A stretch of DNA of 28,447 nt from Acetivibrio sp964466645. Lineage in GTDB: Bacteria > Bacillota > Clostridia > Acetivibrionales > Acetivibrionaceae. Within the stretch, counting starts at the first letter, position 1, and every line of letters starts with the position of its first letter. Made by a program: the position numbers and the translations under genes. The stretch is taken from the NCBI GenBank assembly GCA_964466645.1, contig CAYXPB010000025.1, positions 1 to 28,447 on the forward strand, read 5' to 3'. A model generated the notes under the pieces. It was not told the DNA's origin. It ran no database searches and saw only the letters and a program-made list of their open reading frames with translations. Positions 1 through 7,512 of this stretch are shown here, piece after piece.

Positions 1-1286
1 GAATTGAATATTTTGGTGATGCAGGACTACCTAGTGCCGCAGCAGAGTTTTATGCAGGGGATAAAGAAGTGTCAATTCTTGCTACACATCCACTTCCGCC
101 TGCGGGTAAAACTGGTGTTAAATTTAGGAATAATCAGTTTGCTTCAGTTGTTCAAAACAGGAAGAGCTTTAAATCAAGCATGATATTGCTTGGAGATTTG
201 AATACCTCTTCATGGTCCTATGGTTTTCGAAAACTAGTCGAAGGTATGGATTTATACGACTCTAGAAGGGGTTATGGTATAGGCTTTTCATGGCCGACCA
301 CATTGCCTGTAATATCGGTTCCTATAGATCATTGTCTTGTGTCAAAGGAAATGAAGGTAATAAAGCGTGAAATAGGTCCAAATTTAGGTTCTGATCATCG
401 ACCGATTTATGTTGAGTTGAGTATACCAAAAACATCAGCTACAGCAAATAAAAATAACAATGACAAAAACATAGAAAGAGACGATGAATTAACGTCTTTG
501 GAGGAAACTCATAAAGAGGATTTTCAAAAGAGTGTAATAAATACTGAGGGTTTAACAATACAAGATAGATTTAATGTGCCGGAAGGCTTTGAACGTGTTT
601 CAGTTGCCGAGGGATCTTTTGCAAAGTATTTGAGAAACCTTCCGTTGAAGCCTCATGGCTCTGTTGTCCACTACTATGACGGACGAGAGAAGGGTAGAGA
701 TGTATATGATGCTGTAATTGATATGGATGTGGGGGAAAGAGATTTACAGCAATGTGCTGATGCAGTAATGAGGCTTAGAGCAGAGTACTTGTACAATAAA
801 GGGCTTTATGATAAGATCCATTTCAACTTTACAAACGGCTTTAAGGCAGACTATTCTACCTGGAGGAATGGAAACAGAATTGCAGTTGAAGGTAATAATG
901 CTTACTGGGTAAAGCGAGCAGGGTATTCAGAAGATTATACGGTTTTCAGGCAGTATATGGATATGGTTTTTGCATATGCAGGAACATTGTCCCTCTCTAT
1001 GGAACTTGATAAGGTGAGTATTGAAGCTATGGAAATTGGAGATGTCTTTATGAAAGGTGCATTGCCAGGTCATTGTGTTATTATTGTGGATATGGCGGAA
1101 AATAAATCTACGGGAGAAAAGTTATTTATGATAGCACAAAGTTACATGCCCGCTCAAGATATTCAAGTTCTAAAAAATTACGGGGATAACATAATAAGTC
1201 CATGGTACGGCTCTGATTTTGGAGAAGAACTAAATACTCCGGAATGGACTTTTAATAAAGAACAGCTTATGAGATTTAAAGAATAG
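1..1286 (+). CDS. EEP-family hydrolase fused to DUF4846 domain (5' truncated)
   Basis: The reading frame is open from base 3 to the TAG at 1284-1286, so the true start lies upstream of the window. The N-terminal part is the C-terminal half of an endonuclease/exonuclease/phosphatase (EEP) domain. Visible active-site motifs are THPLP (near nt 84), GDLN (near 190) and GSDHRP (near 386), with an IDH motif between the last two. A polar linker (about nt 430-570) follows. The rest (about 580-1250) matches the DUF4846 family, with the motifs GSFAKYLRNLPLKP, DIDVG-like DMDVGERDLQQCADAVMRLR and GHCVIIVDMA. EEP enzymes hydrolyse phosphodiester or phosphomonoester bonds using a divalent metal. DUF4846 has no established function to my knowledge. 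Substrate and location cannot be judged because the N-terminus is missing. The rhomboid gene 61 bp downstream on the same strand may be co-transcribed. Domain calls are from motif recognition. Confidence 0.8.
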   Translation, partial: IEYFGDAGLPSAAAEFYAGDKEVSILATHPLPPAGKTGVKFRNNQFASVVQNRKSFKSSMILLGDLNTSSWSYGFRKLVEGMDLYDSRRGYGIGFSWPTTLPVISVPIDHCLVSKEMKVIKREIGPNLGSDHRPIYVELSIPKTSATANKNNNDKNIERDDELTSLEETHKEDFQKSVINTEGLTIQDRFNVPEGFERVSVAEGSFAKYLRNLPLKPHGSVVHYYDGREKGRDVYDAVIDMDVGERDLQQCADAVMRLRAEYLYNKGLYDKIHFNFTNGFKADYSTWRNGNRIAVEGNNAYWVKRAGYSEDYTVFRQYMDMVFAYAGTLSLSMELDKVSIEAMEIGDVFMKGALPGHCVIIVDMAENKSTGEKLFMIAQSYMPAQDIQVLKNYGDNIISPWYGSDFGEELNTPEWTFNKEQLMRFKE

Positions 1287-1347
1287 GCAAAAAAGTAGTG
1301 TTTCCAAACTAAATGTAGGTTTTGAATAGAGAAAGTGAGGGTTTATA

Positions 1348-1914
1348 ATGCTAAAACGTTTTCACTATAATTCACCGGTAATTCTGACTTATACTATATT
1401 ATCCTTTATAGTGCTAATTCTCAGCGGAGCTACAAATTTTTATTCTACCCGATTGCTCTTTTCAGTATATAGAGGAAGTCTTACCGACATTTTCTTTTAT
1501 TTCAGATTGTTTGGGCATGTATTAGGACATGCGGATTGGAGTCACTTTTTGAGCAACTTCCTCATAATACTAATAATCGGACCAATGCTTGAGGAAAAGT
1601 ATGGTTCGAAGAATTTGCTTATGATGATAGCAACTACAGCGTTTGTAACCGGTTTATTGAATATACTGCTTTTTAATTCTGCGTTGCTTGGTGCGAGTGG
1701 CATTGTGTTTATGTTTATTTTGTTGGGCTCCTTTGCTAATATAAAAAAGGGGAGCATTCCCATTACTCTAATATTGGTGGTTGTTGTTTACCTTGGAATG
1801 GAATTAGCCGATGCATTATTAAAGGAAGATAATGTTTCGCAGCTTACCCACATTGCGGGGGGGATTTTTGGCTGTATTTTCGGTTTTACCCGTCAGAGTG
1901 GCAAGAAGGCATAG
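1348..1914 (+). CDS. Rhomboid-family intramembrane serine protease
   Basis: A 188-residue polytopic membrane protein with about six hydrophobic segments. The rhomboid signature is present in order: HFLSN (His66 and Asn70, the HxxxN motif in the second segment), GASG with the putative nucleophile Ser117, and the catalytic His168 in THIAGG. The Ser-His dyad, the oxyanion-helping His and Asn and the short length match the compact bacterial rhomboid core with no extra domains. Rhomboids cleave single-pass membrane substrates inside the bilayer; the substrate here is unknown. The ATG at 1348 has a GAGGG ribosome binding site 7-11 bases upstream. The gene lies 61 bp after the EEP-DUF4846 gene, so they could share a transcript. 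The catalytic residues are intact, so activity is expected. Confidence 0.88.
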   Translation: MLKRFHYNSPVILTYTILSFIVLILSGATNFYSTRLLFSVYRGSLTDIFFYFRLFGHVLGHADWSHFLSNFLIILIIGPMLEEKYGSKNLLMMIATTAFVTGLLNILLFNSALLGASGIVFMFILLGSFANIKKGSIPITLILVVVVYLGMELADALLKEDNVSQLTHIAGGIFGCIFGFTRQSGKKA

Positions 1915-1933
1915 CATCTTAGTGTCGCTGACA

Positions 1934-2000
1934 AAGTTTTTGTTTATTTCCCACACACTGTATTATGGTGTGTATTCAAATATATTCCTAACAAAAACTT
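1934..2000 (+). repeat. Inverted repeat / nested hairpin after the rhomboid gene
   Basis: An 11-base arm AAGTTTTTGTT (1934-1944) is exactly complementary to AACAAAAACTT (1990-2000). Between them lies a smaller stem, ACACAC/GTGTGT. The downstream sequence is T-rich but interrupted. It could act as a weak terminator for the rhomboid transcript or as a structured element. The stem is AT-rich, so confidence in a biological role is low. Confidence 0.35.
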
Positions 2001-2024
2001 GTTATTTCTATATTTATTATAGTG

Positions 2025-2033
2025 TGTTATAAT
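2025..2033 (+). promoter_or_regulatory. Candidate extended -10 promoter for the kinase pair
   Basis: A perfect TATAAT at 2028-2033 is preceded by TG at the extended -10 position (2025-2026). No good -35 hexamer is found at 16-18 bp. It would give a leader of about 165 nt before the first kinase gene. The remaining sequence up to 2177 shows nothing else I can support. Confidence 0.4.
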
Positions 2034-2177
2034 TATATGTATGTATTACGTTCCTGTAAGTTGATTTCTAAAGGATTTTTATATTGTTTAAATATTAAAA
2101 AGCCTAGTTTTGCAGTTCTTTTCTATCGTCAATAGAGTTGATTTCTTATGTTTAATTGAATGCTTGCGAGATAATAA

Positions 2178-2202
2178 CCAATTCGTAAATTAATTGGGGT
2201 GA
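2178..2202 (+). promoter_or_regulatory. RBS of first kinase with an overlapping hairpin
   Basis: The ribosome binding site GGGGTGA (2196-2202) precedes the ATG at 2207. CCAATT (2178-2183) can pair with AATTGG (2192-2197) across an 8-base loop, covering the first two bases of the binding site. This may modestly tune translation. The same GGGGTGA site, without this hairpin, precedes the second kinase at 4339-4345. Confidence 0.35.
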
Positions 2203-2206
2203 TTTG

Positions 2207-4339
2207 ATGAAAAAGCGTAAGACAATAGGTCTTCTTTTAAATGATATTGATGGCACTTATCAAGCACACTTATGGTTAGCTTTTAAGCAAGCTGCTGAAG
2301 CGATGAACTGCAATTTGATGGTGTTTGCAGGAAGGACTTTAAATAATAAAGGATTTGGTGCTAAACAGCATCATATAATTTACAATTTTGTTGAAAAAGG
2401 ATCACTTGATGGACTAATAGTAGCAAGTGCTTCACTTAGTAGCTTCATATCACCTAAAGAATTCGAGAAATTTTGCAAAAAGTACAAGGATATTCCTGTT
2501 GTTTCTTTAGGTATAGAGATTCCGAAGGCTGCAAGCATAGTTTGTAAGGGCAAAGAAGGTTTAAAAGATCTTATGAGGCATTTAATTGATGACCATGGCT
2601 ATAAAAAGATTATGTTTGTGACGGGGCCTCATAATAATGCAGATGCCATAGAAAGATTTGAAGCATATAGGGAAGTTCTTTTAGAAAAGAAAAAAAGTTT
2701 TGATGAAAATATGGTATATTATGGAGATTTTGTAGCAGACACTGGATACAAAATAATGGAAGAAATTATTCTTTCAAATATCGAATATGATGCCATAGTT
2801 TTTGCAAATGATTCCATGGCATTAGGTGCAATGAAGTCCATAGATAACATGAAAAAAACAGGTATATATCCTAAAGACAAACAGGTTATAATATGTGGTT
2901 TTGACGATACTATTATTGCAAGAAATGCAAAGCTACCGTTAACAACAGTAAAGCAGCCTATGAGCGAAATGTGTACTAAAGCTGTTGAGTTATTGGTGAA
3001 AGAGGAATTTAAAGAAGAGTTAATTGTATTCCAATCGATTATGGTTAAGAGGGCATCTTGCGGATGTAGTTATAATGTAGTGGACGGAAACAATTCTAAT
3101 AACAAATTGACAAAGCTTATTGCTGGCTATAACGTTCATGAAAACGTACAGACTTACGAGGTAGATGAGCTTTTTGATAAACTTACACTTGTTCTCAAAC
3201 AGTGTTTTATAGATAGTTGTTTTATTTTTAAGTACCTTGACGGTCCGTATTTTTACGATGTGGACATGGCCTTCGATGATTCTTTTTCAGTGCCTCAAAA
3301 GTCTGAAATGATATATGCCTATTATAGGAGAGAACGTTTAGCTATAGATAAAAGTAACAAAATTATTAAGACTACCACTGTTCTTCTGGAGTGTTTTTTA
3401 CAGGACAATAGAAGAGTAACCTATATTATAATGCCGTTGTTCTTTAGTAATGAGCATTTTGGGTACATTTATTTTGAAGCTACTGATAGTAATACAATGA
3501 CTTATGAGCTTTTGAGAGGTGAGATAAGTAATACTCTCAAGGGGGCATTATTAATACTTGAGAGAAATAGTATTGAAGAAGCTCTGAGAGAAAATGAGAG
3601 ATTAGCTTCGTTAGGCCAATTGATAGGTGGTATATCCCATAATCTTATGACGCCTATTATGTCCATTGCTGGTGTATCCGTTGCTCTAGAAGATTTAATA
3701 AATGAGTATAAAGAGTCTATAGGAGATTCTACTTTAACAAATGAGGATCATTATGAGATTAGTGCTGAAATAGCACAATGGATTAAGAAATTAAAAGAAT
3801 ATAACGCATATATGTCTAAGGTCATATCAAATGTTAACTCGCAGGCAGTTCAATTGAATTATCATTCTAATAACGGCTTTACAATAGATGAACTGGTCAA
3901 TAGGATTGAATTTATGAAAAGTAGTGATATTACTATCAATAACTCTAGCATAGAGCTTTTTGTAGATGCGAACTTGGATATTTTTATTCCTGGAGATATT
4001 TCGAATATGGTTCAAGTATTTGAGAATCTCTTAAAGAATGCAATTGAGTCCTATGATGATAAAGAACTGCCTGGGTGCAAAATCAATATATATATACGTA
4101 AAGATAAAAACCTAGTGACTATTGCAGTTGAAGATTTTGGCTGTGGGATAAAAGATGATATAAAGTCTCGTTTATTTAAATGCATGGTAACTACAAAAGG
4201 GAAAAATGGAACAGGATTAAGTCTATTGTTTTCATATTCCACCATAAAGGGAAAATTTAGAGGTGAAATATGGTTTGAATCGGAAGTTAGTAAGGGTACT
4301 ACATTTTACATTACAGTGCCTGTAAGTGAAACGCTATAG
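2207..4339 (+). CDS. Soluble sensor histidine kinase with LacI/PBP1-type sensory domain (copy 1)
   Basis: A 710-residue protein with no signal peptide or membrane segment. Residues 1-285 form a LacI/GalR-type periplasmic-binding-like domain without a DNA-binding HTH: it opens with KRKTIGLLLNDIDG and contains DAIVFANDSMALGA and GFDD motifs. It ends in a conserved SCGC motif (284-287). Residues about 305-455 look like a GAF-type domain. A short helix leads to a HisKA-like region with the phospho-acceptor His478 (GGISHNLMTP), an N-box NLLKNAIESY (607-616), a G1 box DFGCG (643-647) and a G2 box GKNGTGLSL (665-673). It should bind a cytoplasmic ligand and control autophosphorylation. The start at ATG 2207 is chosen over the TTG at 2204 because it matches the paralogue and sits 5 bases from GGGGTGA. 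The residue after His is Asn rather than the usual Glu/Asp. No response regulator is adjacent. Confidence 0.88.
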   Translation: MKKRKTIGLLLNDIDGTYQAHLWLAFKQAAEAMNCNLMVFAGRTLNNKGFGAKQHHIIYNFVEKGSLDGLIVASASLSSFISPKEFEKFCKKYKDIPVVSLGIEIPKAASIVCKGKEGLKDLMRHLIDDHGYKKIMFVTGPHNNADAIERFEAYREVLLEKKKSFDENMVYYGDFVADTGYKIMEEIILSNIEYDAIVFANDSMALGAMKSIDNMKKTGIYPKDKQVIICGFDDTIIARNAKLPLTTVKQPMSEMCTKAVELLVKEEFKEELIVFQSIMVKRASCGCSYNVVDGNNSNNKLTKLIAGYNVHENVQTYEVDELFDKLTLVLKQCFIDSCFIFKYLDGPYFYDVDMAFDDSFSVPQKSEMIYAYYRRERLAIDKSNKIIKTTTVLLECFLQDNRRVTYIIMPLFFSNEHFGYIYFEATDSNTMTYELLRGEISNTLKGALLILERNSIEEALRENERLASLGQLIGGISHNLMTPIMSIAGVSVALEDLINEYKESIGDSTLTNEDHYEISAEIAQWIKKLKEYNAYMSKVISNVNSQAVQLNYHSNNGFTIDELVNRIEFMKSSDITINNSSIELFVDANLDIFIPGDISNMVQVFENLLKNAIESYDDKELPGCKINIYIRKDKNLVTIAVEDFGCGIKDDIKSRLFKCMVTTKGKNGTGLSLLFSYSTIKGKFRGEIWFESEVSKGTTFYITVPVSETL

Positions 4340-4349
4340 GGGTGATTAT

Positions 4350-6485
4350 ATGAAAAAGCGTAAGACATTAGGGCTTATTATTAATAGTATCGATGGTAGT
4401 TATCAAACACTTTTATGGTTGGCGTTCAAAAAAGCAGCTGACGAACTAGGCTGTAACTTACTGGTTTTTGAAGGGAGAACATTGAGAGAAGCTGGTTATG
4501 CAGAAAAGCAGCATCACATAGTATATAGTTTTATTGAAAAAGGAAAGCTAGATGGATTAATAATTACAACTTCTACAATTTTATCAAAATATTCTTATGA
4601 AGATTTGGTAAAATTCTGCATGAAATATAAGGGTGTTCCGCGGGTTTCTTTCGGTATAAAAATACCTGAAGCCATTAACTTGCTTATTAATGGGAAAGAA
4701 GGTATGAAAGACCTTATGAGACATTTGGTTAAGGAGCATGGCTACAAAAAAATTATATTTGTAAAAGGTCCTGAGAAATTTGAAAGTTCTACTGAACGTT
4801 TCGAGGCATATAAGGAGGTTCTTGAAGAAAATAATATCAGTTATGATGAGACGCTCGTATTTTCAGGTGACTTTGTAGCTAACACTGGTTATACAATAAT
4901 GGAAGAGATTATTTTATTGGAAAAGGATTATGATGCAATAGTATTTGGAAACGACGATATGGCTTTAGGAGCGATTAAGTGTATTGAAAACATGAAGGAA
5001 GCAGGGAAATATCCTGTTGATAAAAAGTACATAATATGCGGTTTTGATGATTCTTTAAATGCAAGTCAGGTAACTCCTCGTCTGACAACGGTTAGACAAC
5101 CTATTAAGGAAATGTGTTATAGGGCGGTAGAATTACTAGTTAAAGGAAAAAATAGGGAACAGACTATTGAATTTCCCTGTGTTATGGTAAAACGTGAATC
5201 GTGTGGGTGCAGTTACAATAAAAAAAATGACAATATAGAGAACAATAAGGAAGTAAAACTAGCGGCAAGGTTCAGAGCACATGAAAGTATTCAGACCTAT
5301 AAGATAGATGAGCTTTTTGACAGACTTACAACTGTTTTAAAACATTGTTTTATAAAAAGCTGCTTTGTTTTTAAGTATGTTGAGGGTCCTATTTTTTATG
5401 ATGCTGAAATGGCGTTTGATGAATCTTTTGAGGTGCCAAAAAGATCCGAACTGATTTATGCTTTTTGTGATGGTGAGCACAGGCCTATTGATGAGGAAAA
5501 GAGAATTATAATGACTACTAGTATTCTTCCCGAAAGTTTCAGTGATTACGATAAGAGGTTTACTTATCTTGTGTTACCTTTGTTTTTTAAGAATGAACAT
5601 TTAGGTTACACGTGTTTTGAGGTGACTGACAATAATGATGTAATGATTTTTGAACTATTAAGAGGGCAGATAAGTAACACTTTAAAAGGTGCACTAATGG
5701 TAATGGAAAGGGAGAGAATCGAAGAGTGTTTGAGGGAAAATGAACGATTAGCTTCATTAGGTCAGCTCATAGGAGGCATATCACATAACCTTATGACACC
5801 TATCATGTCAATTTCAGGACTAGCTACTGCTTTACAGGATTTAAACGATGAGTATCGAGACTCTATAGGTGATGAATCGGTAACCATCGAGGACCACCTT
5901 GAAATAAGTTCAGAAATGGAAGGCTGGGTCGGAAAATTAAAAGAATACAACTCATATATGTCTAGTGTTATATCAACTGTAAAGTCCCAAGCTGTTCAAT
6001 TGAATGCTCATACGAATAATGACTTTACGATAAATGAGCTGGTGAATAGAATTAAATTTTTAAGAAACAGTGATATAATCATCAGAAAATCAAATTTTAA
6101 AATGTCTATAGATGCAGATTTAAATATAACTATTCTTGGAGATATATCTAATATAATTCAGATACTTGACAATTTGATAAAAAATGCAATTCAATCCTAT
6201 TTAGGTAAAAAGGATAATGAGTGCAGTGTTGAACTGGGTATTAGAAAAAGGGAAAATATGATAATAATAACGGTAAAGGATTTTGGAGTAGGAATGCCCG
6301 ACGAAATCAAGTCCCGTGTATTTAAATATATAGTTACAACTAAAGGTAAGAATGGTAATGGCGTGAGTCTTATGTTATCGTATTCAACTATAAAAGGAAA
6401 ATTTGGAGGAGAAATTTGGTTTGAATCAAAAAATAACGAGGGTACGGAGTTTTTTATTGCTTTGCCTATAGCTAAAGAGGTGTGA
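4350..6485 (+). CDS. Soluble sensor histidine kinase with LacI/PBP1-type sensory domain (copy 2)
   Basis: A 711-residue paralogue of the preceding protein, 10 bp downstream and surely in the same transcript. Domain order is identical: LacI-like binding domain (1-287, opening KRKTLGLIINSIDG), GAF-like domain (about 305-456), His479 in GGISHNLMTP, N-box NLIKNAIQSY (608-617), G1 box DFGVG (644-648) and G2 box GKNGNGVSL (666-674). The start is ATG 4350, preceded by GGGGTGA at 4339-4345. An in-frame GTG at 4326 would overlap the previous gene and lacks a paralogous counterpart. Conservation is strongest around the H-box and in the C-terminal ATPase domain and weaker in the ligand-domain loops. The two kinases may therefore read different ligands, or heterodimerise, while feeding one output. 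The partner response regulator is not in the window. Confidence 0.88.
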   Translation: MKKRKTLGLIINSIDGSYQTLLWLAFKKAADELGCNLLVFEGRTLREAGYAEKQHHIVYSFIEKGKLDGLIITTSTILSKYSYEDLVKFCMKYKGVPRVSFGIKIPEAINLLINGKEGMKDLMRHLVKEHGYKKIIFVKGPEKFESSTERFEAYKEVLEENNISYDETLVFSGDFVANTGYTIMEEIILLEKDYDAIVFGNDDMALGAIKCIENMKEAGKYPVDKKYIICGFDDSLNASQVTPRLTTVRQPIKEMCYRAVELLVKGKNREQTIEFPCVMVKRESCGCSYNKKNDNIENNKEVKLAARFRAHESIQTYKIDELFDRLTTVLKHCFIKSCFVFKYVEGPIFYDAEMAFDESFEVPKRSELIYAFCDGEHRPIDEEKRIIMTTSILPESFSDYDKRFTYLVLPLFFKNEHLGYTCFEVTDNNDVMIFELLRGQISNTLKGALMVMERERIEECLRENERLASLGQLIGGISHNLMTPIMSISGLATALQDLNDEYRDSIGDESVTIEDHLEISSEMEGWVGKLKEYNSYMSSVISTVKSQAVQLNAHTNNDFTINELVNRIKFLRNSDIIIRKSNFKMSIDADLNITILGDISNIIQILDNLIKNAIQSYLGKKDNECSVELGIRKRENMIIITVKDFGVGMPDEIKSRVFKYIVTTKGKNGNGVSLMLSYSTIKGKFGGEIWFESKNNEGTEFFIALPIAKEV

Positions 6486-6491
6486 TTGAAA

Positions 6492-6520
6492 TTATTGCTT
6501 GGCTAATATTGACGTATAAT
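6492..6520 (+). promoter_or_regulatory. Candidate -10 element upstream of DUF2161 gene
   Basis: A perfect TATAAT occurs at 6515-6520, 30 bases after the kinase stop codon. The hexamer 17 bp upstream (TTATTG, 6492-6497) is a poor -35. It suggests the DUF2161 gene has its own promoter, which also argues for a start downstream of the in-frame ATG at 6528. Confidence 0.35.
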
Positions 6521-6581
6521 ATGTTTGATGATACTTTATAAAGAAAGTTATACTATTATGAGTATTAAAAATGAGGGGAAA

Positions 6582-7307
6582 ATGAAACAAGAGCACAAAA
6601 GTATATTATATGAACAAGACTTATATGCACCAATAAAAGATTATCTTACAAGAGAAGGATACACAGTAAAAGGTGAGGTTAAGAACTGCGATGTTATGGC
6701 TGTAAGGTATGATGAGATGTTGGTTGTGGAAATGAAGAAAACGCTTAACCTTGATGTTATTCTTCAAGCTTCAACACGTCAAAGGCTGACAGACAAAGTG
6801 TATATCGCTGTTCCTAAAAAAGGCAAGTTGCTTTTTACAAAACGTTGGAAGGATATATGTTATCTCTTAAGAAGGCTTGAATTAGGTTTGTTTTTAGTTT
6901 CAATAAGAGGTGAAGCCTCCTTTGTTGAAGAGGCAATAGTTCCAAAGCCCTTTAGCCGGGAACTAAGTATAAAAAAGTCGAACAAGAAAAAAATAGATGT
7001 TCTTAACGAATTTTCAAATAGGCATGGAGATTACAATACCGGAGGATGTACCGGTAAAAAACTGGTGACTGTATATAGGGAGCAGGCAATACATATTGCA
7101 GCCCTGCTTGGGAAATATGGCGATTTAAGTCCTAAAAGGCTTAAGGAGTTAGGCGCCGACAAGGGAAAAACGTCGCAGATATTGCAGGACAACCATTACG
7201 GGTGGTTTGAGAGAGTATCGAGAGGTTTGTATACCTTGAGTGAAAAGGGAAAGGTTGGTTTAAGAGAATATCATGAACTTGTGGAGTTTTACTTAAAAGA
7301 GAATTAG
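6582..7307 (+). CDS. DUF2161 family PD-(D/E)XK-type phosphodiesterase-like protein
   Basis: A 241-residue soluble protein. The N-terminal half has the PD-(D/E)XK nuclease-fold pattern: Glu32 in KGEV, Asp37 in NCDVMAV, VVEMK (Glu50, Lys52) and a following Gln62 in the ILQAS helix. This matches the family annotated as DUF2161 putative PD-(D/E)XK phosphodiesterase. The C-terminal third (about 185-235, ALLGKYGDLSPKRLKELG then WFERVSRGLYTLSEKG) reads like a winged-helix module. In-frame upstream starts exist (TTG 6525, ATG 6528, ATG 6558). I chose ATG 6582 because AGGGG lies just upstream, the protein then begins as family members do, and the earlier starts fall within or close to the likely promoter. 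The substrate is unknown, and no restriction or toxin partner is adjacent. It is the last gene before a strong terminator. Confidence 0.78.
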   Translation: MKQEHKSILYEQDLYAPIKDYLTREGYTVKGEVKNCDVMAVRYDEMLVVEMKKTLNLDVILQASTRQRLTDKVYIAVPKKGKLLFTKRWKDICYLLRRLELGLFLVSIRGEASFVEEAIVPKPFSRELSIKKSNKKKIDVLNEFSNRHGDYNTGGCTGKKLVTVYREQAIHIAALLGKYGDLSPKRLKELGADKGKTSQILQDNHYGWFERVSRGLYTLSEKGKVGLREYHELVEFYLKEN

Positions 7308-7350
7308 TACTGCTGCTTAAAATGTACCTTACATTAGCAGCAGTATTTTT
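7308..7350 (+). terminator. Intrinsic terminator after DUF2161 gene
   Basis: Stem TACTGCTGCT (7308-7317) pairs perfectly with AGCAGCAGTA (7336-7345). It continues after a 3-base bulge with AATGTA (7321-7326) pairing TACATT (7330-7335) around a CCT loop. A run of T follows from 7346. It starts immediately after the stop codon. Confidence 0.9.
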
Positions 7351-7385
7351 ATTCGACTTTTTCCGATTTAAGATAAAGTGGGAAG

Positions 7386-7438
7386 TTGACGTTCAGGGTG
7401 CCCTGTAGTATTGTTTTTGTGCAATATGAAAGTATACT
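7386..7438 (+). promoter_or_regulatory. Candidate upstream promoters with a short palindrome
   Basis: TTGACG (7386-7391) is followed after 17 bp by TATTGT (7409-7414). TTGTTT (7411-7416) is followed after 16 bp by TATACT (7433-7438). A short palindrome, CAGGG-TG-CCCTG (7394-7405), lies in the spacer of the first pair, where a repressor could bind. Either promoter would give a leader of 70-95 nt for the downstream operon. Confidence 0.35.
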
Positions 7439-7471
7439 CCATAATTTATCAAAATATGGTTGGTGCTAGCA

Positions 7472-7500
7472 TGTACAAAATCACAAAATTCATATATAAT
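7472..7500 (+). promoter_or_regulatory. Candidate promoter proximal to the transglutaminase-like operon
   Basis: TGTACA (7472-7477, four of six matches to TTGACA), a 17-bp spacer and a perfect TATAAT (7495-7500). Transcription would begin near 7507, only about 6 bases before the ATG at 7513, giving an almost leaderless mRNA. Confidence 0.45.
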
Positions 7501-7512
7501 ATATAGTTATAT

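Noticed and set aside
1832..2032. A 66-codon plus-strand open frame overlapping the rhomboid 3' end
   Set aside because: Wrong frame relative to the rhomboid gene, no ribosome binding site and no recognisable features.
6582..7307. DUF2161 protein as part of a defence system
   Set aside because: Nuclease-fold residues are present, but there is no partner methylase, helicase, toxin or antitoxin nearby; calling it defence would be unsupported.
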